Source: JAHEFU01 sp041395205
GTDB taxonomy: Bacteria; 4484-113; JAFGCY01
Assembly: GCA_041395205.1 (NCBI GenBank)
Contig: JAWLAZ010000001.1
Coordinates: 1,488,001 to 1,552,000 of the forward strand
Direction of reading: 5' to 3'
Length of the DNA: 64,000 bases
The notes beneath the pieces were generated by a model. It did no database searches, had not been told where the DNA came from, and saw only the letters and a list, made by a program, of their open reading frames with translations. Made by a program: the position numbers and the translations under genes. Shown here piece after piece: positions 1 through 6,347 of the stretch; position 1 is the first letter of the stretch, and each line of letters begins with the position of its first letter.

Positions 1-30
1 GAGGATATCAGGGGCAGTTCGGGCGAGTAA

Positions 31-36
31 TAGAAT
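31..36 (+). promoter_or_regulatory. Probable -10 element of pgk
   Basis: TAGAAT stands 21 nt before the pgk start, and a GAGGGAG ribosome binding site follows at 44-50. This would give a short leader of about 15 nt. No convincing -35 element is visible. Inference from motif and spacing only. Confidence 0.4.
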
Positions 37-57
37 ATGGCGCGAGGGAGAGCTGAC

Positions 58-1272
58 ATGAAACTCAGGACAATCGACTCACTGGATGTGACCGGCAGGC
101 GAGTGCTGCTGCGTGTGGATTTCAACGTCCCGCTCAGGGACGGCCGCGTCACGGATGACACACGGATCCGCGCCGCACTGCCCACGCTCGTGGAGCTGCT
201 GAAACGCGGTGCGCGGCTCGTGCTCTGTTCGCATCTCGGGCGGCCGGACGGCCAGACGGTGCCGGAGCTGAGCCTCGCGCCGCTCGTGCCCGTCCTGCGC
301 GATGCCCTCAACTCGGCACTGGCCATTGAGCATCTCGCCCCGCTGGAGGTCTTCCTCAGCCCGGATGTGGCGGGGGAGGGGGCGCAGCGCACGCTCGAGG
401 CCGCCGGCAACAACATCGTGTTGCTGGAGAACCTGCGCTTCGAACCCGGCGAGGAAGCCAACGACCAGCAGTTCTGCCAACGGCTTGCCGCGCTGGCCGA
501 CTGCTACGTCAGTGATGCCTTCGGCACCGTGCACCGCGCACATGCCTCAACCGAGGGCGTGGCCCGGCTGCTGCCCAGCGCCGCCGGCCGGTTGGTGGAG
601 GCCGAGGTCAGCGCGCTCTCGAAGGTGATTGACAAGCCCGTGCGGCCGCTGGTGATCGTGATGGGTGGAGCCAAGATCTCCGGCAAGCTCGAGGTCCTCG
701 AAAGCCTGATCCCGATCGCGGACAGCGTCTGCATCGGCGGGGCGATGGCCAACACCTTCCTCGCGGCCCAGGGCCACAACACCGGCAACAGCCTGGTGGA
801 GGAGTCCATGTTCCCGGAGGCGCTGCGCATGCTGGAACTGGCGAAGGAAAGGAACACCGCGCTGCTCCTGCCGCTGGACTACCGCGTCGCTGAGCGTTTT
901 GACAACCCGGAGACATGCGAGCTGCGCAGTGCCAATGGCCTGCAGGATGGCGACGTGGCCCTGGACATCGGTGATGCCACGCTGGAGCTCTACCACAATG
1001 TGATTTGGGAGGCCCGGACCGTGTTCTGGAACGGGCCGATGGGCGTGTTCGAGCAGGAGCGCTTCGCGGCCGGCACGCTCGGGATCGCCCGCACCCTGGC
1101 GGCGGTCAGCGACCGCGGGGCTGTGACGATCGTGGGCGGCGGGGAAAGCGTGGCGGCGGTCAACCGCGCCAATGTGGCGGCGGCCCTGACGCATGTCAGC
1201 ACGGGCGGCGGTGCCTCACTGGAATTCGTGGCGGGCGATGAGCTGCCGGGCCTGAAGGTGCTGGAGGACTGA
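58..1272 (+). CDS. pgk: Phosphoglycerate kinase
   Basis: Catalyses the reversible transfer of phosphate from 1,3-bisphosphoglycerate to ADP in glycolysis; cytosolic. The 404-residue product has the normal family length. It begins with the N-terminal signature RVLLRVDFNVP (about residues 16-26) and carries the substrate-binding HLGRP, the GAKISGKLEVL hinge, WNGPMGVFE and the nucleotide-binding GGGES near the C-terminus. I chose ATG 58 because GAGGGAG lies 7 nt upstream; an in-frame ATG at 37 has no such site. The C-terminus ends LKVLED-stop. A 26-nt copy of the gene's 3' end lies at 2679-2704, where the frame would continue as LEDSAG-stop. The present stop therefore appears to have been supplied by the inserted DNA that follows. 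Product identity is secure; the 3'-end history is inference. Confidence 0.97.
   Translation: MKLRTIDSLDVTGRRVLLRVDFNVPLRDGRVTDDTRIRAALPTLVELLKRGARLVLCSHLGRPDGQTVPELSLAPLVPVLRDALNSALAIEHLAPLEVFLSPDVAGEGAQRTLEAAGNNIVLLENLRFEPGEEANDQQFCQRLAALADCYVSDAFGTVHRAHASTEGVARLLPSAAGRLVEAEVSALSKVIDKPVRPLVIVMGGAKISGKLEVLESLIPIADSVCIGGAMANTFLAAQGHNTGNSLVEESMFPEALRMLELAKERNTALLLPLDYRVAERFDNPETCELRSANGLQDGDVALDIGDATLELYHNVIWEARTVFWNGPMGVFEQERFAAGTLGIARTLAAVSDRGAVTIVGGGESVAAVNRANVAAALTHVSTGGGASLEFVAGDELPGLKVLED
1243..1268 (+). repeat. Direct repeat, copy 1 (pgk 3' end)
   Basis: These 26 nt inside the last codons of pgk are repeated without mismatch at 2679-2704. The two copies bound the AT-rich cassette. They diverge immediately after the shared ...GGAGGA: here the sequence runs into CTGA (stop), in the other copy into TTCCGC. 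Confidence 0.9.
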
Positions 1273-1275
1273 CTG

Positions 1276-1307
1276 CAATTGCCCTGCCACAATCGTTGCG
1301 GCAATTG
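1276..1307. repeat. Inverted repeat just after pgk
   Basis: CAATTGCC (1276-1283) and GGCAATTG (1300-1307) form a perfect 8-bp stem around a 16-nt loop, three nucleotides after the pgk stop. There is no T tract. It could be a weak terminator or a cassette-end structure. Confidence 0.4.
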
Positions 1308-1356
1308 ATGCAATTACAATCCAGACAAAACTGAACAATTTGTCCATGCAGGCGTC

Positions 1357-1399
1357 TTGACACAGTTGCTGAAGTTTGGCATAGTTTCATTGATATAAT
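1357..1399 (+). promoter_or_regulatory. Candidate promoter of cassette 1
   Basis: TTGACA (1357-1362) is followed 17 nt later by CATAGT (1380-1385), a plausible sigma70-type pair. A perfect TATAAT also lies at 1394-1399 but has no well-placed -35 partner. Either would transcribe the two cassette genes independently of pgk. Confidence 0.4.
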
Positions 1400-1450
1400 G
1401 ATTCCATAGCTAGTCCACGGGATAGCACTTCTTGAAACAGGTGAAGGAAA

Positions 1451-1884
1451 ATGAGAATCAGATTTTTACTATATATATATATATATATAGTAATTTCAAT
1501 GGGGATGATATCTGAAGCATTTGCACAGGGATGTCCTGGTGGACCTGGAAATCCTGCGATTATCTGCAATTGCCTGAAAAACCCTGTGCGGGACTGTTGT
1601 CATGCTACAGGGTATGGTGAAAATGTAGGCCCTTGGTCTGGGACACTAGTCAACGAAGGCTGCTACGATTTTGCCGGACTTTTTGCGGCTATGCTCAATA
1701 TAGAAGAATCGAGCCGACATGTAATGTTAGTTGGGGATACTGTCCCAACATGACGAACTGTAATTCTTGCTCGTATCCAATAAGTACTGTCACATATGTG
1801 CTGGTTTCGGATTGTTCCTCAGGATGTTCACATATATTATCCGCGACAGATCAAGGACAGAACACCAATTCGACCTGCCCATAG
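1451..1884 (+). pseudogene. Cys-rich secreted protein gene, apparently frameshifted
   Basis: ATG 1451 follows AGGTGAAGGAAA, a good ribosome binding site. The first frame gives a signal peptide (MRIRFLLYIYIYIVIS...AFA) and a Cys-rich stretch with six cysteines, then stops at 1753. A second frame, open to the stop at 1882-1884, continues with seven more cysteines (PTCNVSWGYC, NCNSCSYP, DCSSGC). Joined, the two would give about 144 residues and 13 cysteines. That resembles the 156-residue, 14-cysteine product in the same position of cassette 2. I read this as one gene with a single shift somewhere in 1640-1715. A sequencing error, true decay or programmed shift cannot be told apart. The function is not recognised; export and disulfide bonding are inferred. 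The stop lies 9 nt before the next gene. Confidence 0.5.
1470..1489 (+). repeat. (TA)10 microsatellite within the signal peptide
   Basis: Ten TA units are translated as alternating Tyr-Ile in the hydrophobic core of the signal peptide of the Cys-rich protein. Slippage by one unit would shift the frame, so the tract could act as an on/off switch. The shift itself is not shown. Confidence 0.8.
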
Positions 1885-1893
1885 GAGAAATAT

Positions 1894-2670
1894 ATGAGAT
1901 ATCTGGCGAATCTTGTCGTAATGCTCATGGTTGTGTTCATATGCTCAGGCTATAACGCAAGGGCTGCAGAGCAATATCCTGAATGGCATCCTGATTATCC
2001 TGGCAATGGTCCTGGAGATTCTCATGTCTATATCGGGATGCAGTCAGTCAAACTTGGTGTGTTCTATTTCCGCAAGGTATATGAGCGCTGGCCGGAAAGC
2101 TGGCAGGAGGTTCGTGACAGCGGAATATTCCAGGCCGACATTCCCGGCTTTGATCTTGTACCGCTTAATCCCGACAATCCGGACCTGACTGATTACGGAC
2201 AGGTTTACTACGAAGCCCCGGAAGGCCCTGGCTCCAACCCAGTTGTTCACACCGTTGACTACATGGGTGGATTCCACATTCTTCATGAACCGGCCAACGG
2301 CTACATGACAACTTACAGACTATCCTTCCAGGACTATGACAACAAACTCAATGAAAGTGTGGACACTGACTTCCGCTATTCCAGCTATCTTGAAAATGAA
2401 AGTCAGCTGAAGCAGTTCGCTATTCTCGGGATCATGACCCAGAACATTGGTCTGTTCAGGTCAGTCAATGGCAGGCTGCCGTATGACATGCAGGAATTCA
2501 TGTCTTCCGGCTTCAGTCCAGTTGACTCGGAGAGCATCAATCCCGTGACTGGCCAGCCCTTCCGGTTTGATGGTTCAGTCGGTGATGCCCGCTATGAGAT
2601 CATGCCCGATGGCAACTTCCGCCTCAGGCATGTGGAATCAGTTGATCCTGGTTTCGGCTTCACGTACTGA
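1894..2670 (+). CDS. Secreted protein of unknown function, family S (copy 1)
   Basis: The function is not recognised. The 258-residue product has a signal peptide (MRYLANLVVMLMVVFICS...ARA) and no later membrane span. It shares two blocks with the products at 51243-52001 and 52793-53563. The first is WPESWQEVRDSGIFQ with a following N/D-rich turn. The second is SINPVTGQPFRFDGS, followed by a strand ending LRH. The repeated pattern of a long helix, WPxSWxDVxDxG, then a NPxTGxxFxxDG loop recalls the globular part of type II pseudopilins, but this is only a resemblance. An AGGAG site lies 7 nt before ATG 1894. The gene follows the Cys-rich gene by 9 nt, so the two are probably co-transcribed and may act together outside the cytoplasm. 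Confidence 0.75.
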   Translation: MRYLANLVVMLMVVFICSGYNARAAEQYPEWHPDYPGNGPGDSHVYIGMQSVKLGVFYFRKVYERWPESWQEVRDSGIFQADIPGFDLVPLNPDNPDLTDYGQVYYEAPEGPGSNPVVHTVDYMGGFHILHEPANGYMTTYRLSFQDYDNKLNESVDTDFRYSSYLENESQLKQFAILGIMTQNIGLFRSVNGRLPYDMQEFMSSGFSPVDSESINPVTGQPFRFDGSVGDARYEIMPDGNFRLRHVESVDPGFGFTY

Positions 2671-2678
2671 TCAATGCC

Positions 2679-2704
2679 CTGCCGGGCCTGAAGGTGCTGG
2701 AGGA
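2679..2704 (+). repeat. Direct repeat, copy 2 (displaced pgk 3' end)
   Basis: Exact copy of 1243-1268. Read in the pgk frame it continues TTC CGC-type sequence as L-E-D-S-A-G and stops at TAG 2717, so this is likely the original pgk terminus. It now has no start and is non-functional. Confidence 0.9.
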
Positions 2705-2740
2705 TTCCGCAGGCTAGCCTGGAAACCGCATACAGGCTCT

Positions 2741-2749
2741 TGTTATACT
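2741..2749 (+). promoter_or_regulatory. Extended -10 promoter of the first PKD lipoprotein
   Basis: TGTTATACT has the TGn extension and a good -10 hexamer, 31 nt before the ATG at 2781. No -35 is obvious, as is usual for extended -10 promoters. Confidence 0.5.
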
Positions 2750-2780
2750 GGTTTAACCAGTCCTTAACCGGAGAATTCTG

Positions 2781-5609
2781 ATGCGCGACTTCCGTTTCCG
2801 GCCAGCGATGGCCCTGCTGCTGCTTCTGCTGACTGCTTCCTGCACCGGCTCCACAGCCCTGCGTGAGCCCGGCCAGTCTCCGGCTGATGGCCCGGAGATC
2901 ACGCAGATCGCCGCCGGCCTGCCGGAGAACGGCTTCCCGGACAGCCTGCCCGCGGATGGCCAGCAGCCCTGGGAAAACCTGGACATTAATGGCTTCGTAG
3001 CAGTGCAGGACAGGACAGCCGCATCGATCAATCCCCAGACTGAATTCACGCCGGGGGTGGAGCGCTTCCTGGCCGGCGGGGATGTGGCGGACAATGCCGA
3101 GGCTTCGCGCATCAACGGCACTGACGCTTCCGCGGCTTCATATGCCATGTACCGCGTCAGCCTCGGCGGCAGCCAGCCTGGCATCGTCAGCATCGATGCC
3201 AACCTGCTCAGTGGCAGTGGCTACTACGTCGGCTTCTCCAACTACGGCACGGGCCGCTGGGACTGGCGGGGCCCCTTCACTGACAACCATATCCGCCTGC
3301 AGGCAGCTCTCAAAGGATCTGACAACCTGCTCAGTGCGCTGGGCAATACCTTCGTCTCCGTGCTCTGTCCCTCCGGCAGCAGCGCTGACCTGATCGGCGT
3401 CGGCGTGAACAGCCTCGAGCTGGCGGATGCCGTGGCCCCGGCGCAGGTCACGGGCCTGAGCCTGACTCCCGTGGCCGGCGGAATCGAGCTGGCCTGGGCC
3501 CCGCTGCTGGAGCCTGATCTGGCCGGCTATCTCGTGCTTTACAGCACTGCCGCCTTCACTGACCCGGATGCCGCCGCTGTGCGGCGTCTGCCCTATCTGG
3601 AGGGCAGCACCCGCCAGCTGCTCAGCGATCTCAGCACTGAAACCTTCGTGGCCGTCAGCGCCCTGGACTTCGCCGGCAACTTCGGCCAGCTCAGCGAACT
3701 GCAGTCCGCCACACCGCTGGTTGGCACGGCTCCCGCCCTGCAGCTCACTGCGGATGCGGTTTCCGCCCCGCTGAATGATGCGATCACCCTCAATGCCAAC
3801 GGCGCTGCCAGCTACGACTGGGATCTCGACGGCGACGGCGTGTTTGAAGTGCTGGCGGATGGCAGCGGCAAGCAGCAGGCCGACACATCCTCCGCCGGGC
3901 TGCTTCGCCCCCGCGTGCGCGGCACGGACGGCGAGGCCACCGCGCTCGGCGGTGTCTCCCTGATCGTCACCGGCAATACGCGGCCCGTAGCCAGCGCCAC
4001 GGCTGTTCCGCAGAGCGGGACCGCCCCGCTCAACGTGACGTTCAGCGCTGAGGCGGATGACCTGGAGGACGGCCCCGGCCAGCTCAGCTACGCCTGGGAC
4101 TTCGACGGCGACGGCATCTATGAACCGGACACGGACAGCCTCAGCCCCGATCCCGTTGACTACGTGGATCCCGGCCTCTACAACGCCAAGTTCCGCGTGA
4201 CGGACTCTGAGGGTGCCTGGGATGTGGATACCCTGGCCGTGCAGGTCAGCCCCGCCGATGTTGTCAACCTGCCGCCGGTGGTGGCCTTCAGCTTCGACTC
4301 ACAGCATGGTGACAGCGAGGGTGGCATCCGCAAGTTCTACATGCCGCAGGATGACGACGTAGAACTCTTCCTGGATGCCACGGGCAGCCTGGACCCGGAG
4401 GGCGGCAGTCTGACCTACCACTTCGATGCACTCGGCTATGGCGAGTTCGAAAGCCAGTCCGGTGCCTTCTATACCGCGACCTACACCGAACCCGGCATCT
4501 ACAAACCGACACTAATGGTGGAGGATCCGGATGGCAACACCGCCGAGGCCTCCTTCCTGATCCGGATCTACCGCTTCAGCTCGCAGGAGCTGACCCCGCA
4601 TGGCACCAACGTCCAGGCGACGAGCATGGCCGTGATCGGCGGCCTGCCGGCGATCATCTACCGCGACAGCGGTGAAGCCTGGTACACCCACGCCCTGGAT
4701 GTGCGGGGCGAGAACTGGTCAGAGCCGGTGCTGGCTGCCAGCACTGACCAGGGTACCTCGGAGCTGTCACTGCTGGAAGTGGACGGCCTGCCGGCCTTTG
4801 CCCAGGCGCTTGCCAACAACATCGTGTTCGTGCGCGCCCTGGTGGCTGATGGCAGCAGCTGGAGCGCTCCCGTGACCGTGGAGGACCATGCCACGGACAG
4901 CCTGCTCTATCCCAACATGGCAATCGTCGGCGGGCGTCCGGCGATCTCCTACTACCAGAACACCACTGAGAAGGTCCGCTATGCGCGGGCCGGAGACGCC
5001 AGCGGAACGACATGGTCACTGCTGACCGATGTTGACACTGACGTGGGCACGCAGACCACCTTCACCCGCCTGGCGGTCGTGGCCGGCCGGCCGGCGATCC
5101 TCTACTGGCACAGCGACGATAGCGATCTCTTCTTCCTGCGCGCAGAGGACAGCACCGGTACGGACTGGGACAGCAACAACCGGGCGCTGGTCCATGACAA
5201 TTCCGGGAACTATTTCGATCTGAAGGTGGCCGCTGGAATTCCTGTCGTGGCCTTTGACAATTTCGATCCATACTTCTGCGCCGCCACCAACACCACCGGC
5301 TCAAGCTGGAATACCCCGGTGCGTGTTGACCCCTTCAACGGTGGCAACAATCATGGTGATTACATCCGCCTGCTGGTGACGGATGACCACATGGCGATCT
5401 TCAACTATGACCTCGCCGATGACGACATCCGCATGTCCTACTCGGCAAGTCTATCGGGGGACAGCTGGCCGAGCTTCGACATCCTCGTCGACGGCCTGGG
5501 AGATGCCGGGCGTAACCTTGGAGCAGCCGTGCTGGATGGCCGCCCGGCGGTCTGCTATGAAGGCAATGATGAGGGTGTGCTGCGCTTCGCCTGGCCGCAG
5601 CTTAACTGA
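2781..5609 (+). CDS. PKD-domain lipoprotein with C-terminal propeller-like repeats (paralogue 1)
   Basis: Predicted lipoprotein of 942 residues. The signal peptide ends in a lipobox, LTAS before Cys21. Residues about 60-215 hold a domain shared by five lipoproteins in this window, marked by GYYVGFSNYGTGRWDWRGPF. A fibronectin-III-like segment follows (about 220-310). Then come PKD-like domains with the Asp-rich signature YDWDLDGDGVFE and AWDFDGDGIYE (about 320-600). The rest has repeats of the form GxPAIxYxx...LRYxRAxDxxGxxW, typical of a beta-propeller. PKD and propeller modules usually bind proteins or glycans at the cell surface; no catalytic motif is seen. GGAGAA precedes ATG 2781. It is the first gene after the pgk-derived repeat and is convergent with the next gene. 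Confidence 0.85.
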   Translation: MRDFRFRPAMALLLLLLTASCTGSTALREPGQSPADGPEITQIAAGLPENGFPDSLPADGQQPWENLDINGFVAVQDRTAASINPQTEFTPGVERFLAGGDVADNAEASRINGTDASAASYAMYRVSLGGSQPGIVSIDANLLSGSGYYVGFSNYGTGRWDWRGPFTDNHIRLQAALKGSDNLLSALGNTFVSVLCPSGSSADLIGVGVNSLELADAVAPAQVTGLSLTPVAGGIELAWAPLLEPDLAGYLVLYSTAAFTDPDAAAVRRLPYLEGSTRQLLSDLSTETFVAVSALDFAGNFGQLSELQSATPLVGTAPALQLTADAVSAPLNDAITLNANGAASYDWDLDGDGVFEVLADGSGKQQADTSSAGLLRPRVRGTDGEATALGGVSLIVTGNTRPVASATAVPQSGTAPLNVTFSAEADDLEDGPGQLSYAWDFDGDGIYEPDTDSLSPDPVDYVDPGLYNAKFRVTDSEGAWDVDTLAVQVSPADVVNLPPVVAFSFDSQHGDSEGGIRKFYMPQDDDVELFLDATGSLDPEGGSLTYHFDALGYGEFESQSGAFYTATYTEPGIYKPTLMVEDPDGNTAEASFLIRIYRFSSQELTPHGTNVQATSMAVIGGLPAIIYRDSGEAWYTHALDVRGENWSEPVLAASTDQGTSELSLLEVDGLPAFAQALANNIVFVRALVADGSSWSAPVTVEDHATDSLLYPNMAIVGGRPAISYYQNTTEKVRYARAGDASGTTWSLLTDVDTDVGTQTTFTRLAVVAGRPAILYWHSDDSDLFFLRAEDSTGTDWDSNNRALVHDNSGNYFDLKVAAGIPVVAFDNFDPYFCAATNTTGSSWNTPVRVDPFNGGNNHGDYIRLLVTDDHMAIFNYDLADDDIRMSYSASLSGDSWPSFDILVDGLGDAGRNLGAAVLDGRPAVCYEGNDEGVLRFAWPQLN

Positions 5610-5627
5610 GCGGATGCGTCCCGGGCT

Positions 5628-6218
5628 TCAGCCCGCCAGTTCGCGGATGCTTTCCACCAGGTGGCGGCGCACTGCATGCCAGTCGCGGCGGATGATCGAG
5701 TAGTAGAAGGTCGAGCGGTAACTGCCGTCGGTGCGTTTGCGGTTCTCGCGGATGATGCCCTCGAAGGTGGCACCGATCCCTTCCAGCGCATTGCGGCTTG
5801 GCATGTTGTCCGCATCGCCCATGAACTCCACGCGGTTCACCCCGAGTTCGCCGAAGGCATGGTCCAGCAGCAAGAGCTTGCTGGCCCGGTTGCGCCCGGT
5901 ACGCTGCCACTGCGGCCCGAACCAGGTGTAGCCGATCTCCAGGCTGTCATCGTGCGCCTGCACATTCATGTAGCTCGTGCCACCGATGGCCCGGTCGCTG
6001 GCCACATCGATCACGGCGAAGGCCACGCGGCTGGTGTCCTCGCACATCTTCAGGCTGTGCTCGATGTAGCCCTGCATGTCGCCCTCAAGGAAGCGGTAGA
6101 AGGACCACTGCCAGGTGCCGGGCTCGAAGGCCTCCTCGAGGTCCGCGAGGTGCTCCATGGTGAGCGGTTCGAGCCTGACGATGGGCCCTTCAAGTCTGAT
6201 CGGCTGCGGGATCTGCAT
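5628..6218 (-). CDS. GNAT acetyltransferase, RimJ/RimL type
   Basis: Probable acetyl-CoA-dependent N-acetyltransferase of 196 residues, cytosolic; the substrate is unknown. The opening RLEGPIVRLEPLTMEHLADL is the usual first strand and helix of RimJ/RimL-like enzymes. It then has GGTSYMNV, EIGYTWFGPQWQRTG (the acetyl-CoA pyrophosphate loop region) and NALEGIGATFEG near the C-terminus. I chose ATG 6218 because homology starts right there; the open frame upstream looks unrelated. It faces the PKD lipoprotein gene convergently, with only 18 nt between the stops. A second GNAT of the same type is at 43312-43887. The family call is firm, the substrate is open. Confidence 0.85.
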   Translation of the reverse strand: MQIPQPIRLEGPIVRLEPLTMEHLADLEEAFEPGTWQWSFYRFLEGDMQGYIEHSLKMCEDTSRVAFAVIDVASDRAIGGTSYMNVQAHDDSLEIGYTWFGPQWQRTGRNRASKLLLLDHAFGELGVNRVEFMGDADNMPSRNALEGIGATFEGIIRENRKRTDGSYRSTFYYSIIRRDWHAVRRHLVESIRELAG

Positions 6219-6314
6219 AAGGAAATGATACGGCAAGCCGGACCGGGATGTCGCTGCAGGGCAGGCTGAATCGCTGCGCGGACCTATGGAACTGCTCGGT
6301 GCTGTGAGGGGGCA

Positions 6315-6323
6315 TGCTAGCAT
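6315..6323 (+). promoter_or_regulatory. TGCTAGCAT element before lipoprotein paralogue 2
   Basis: TGCTAGCAT, an extended -10-like box, is found before three of the lipoprotein paralogues (here, 9370-9378 and 12244-12252). Such conservation suggests a shared promoter. Confidence 0.4.
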
Positions 6324-6347
6324 CATGCATCGTCCCGGAGGCCGGCC

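Larger units (their letters stand above)
1269..2678 (+). mobile_element. AT-rich two-gene cassette 1 inserted at the pgk 3' end
   Basis: About 1.4 kb, visibly AT-richer than its surroundings, lies between two exact 26-nt copies of the pgk 3' end. It carries its own promoter-like sequences, a Cys-rich secreted protein gene (frameshifted) and a 258-residue secreted protein, both pointing the same way as pgk. The inserted DNA gives pgk a new stop codon directly at the junction. No recombinase or transposase is encoded. A second unit of similar size and the same gene order lies at 51233-52566, also at a gene 3' end. The duplication is seen directly. Calling it mobile is inference; recombination with a foreign pgk allele that already had these genes downstream explains it equally well. 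Confidence 0.6.

Noticed and set aside
547..1194. 215-codon antisense frame in pgk
   Set aside because: Shadow of pgk.
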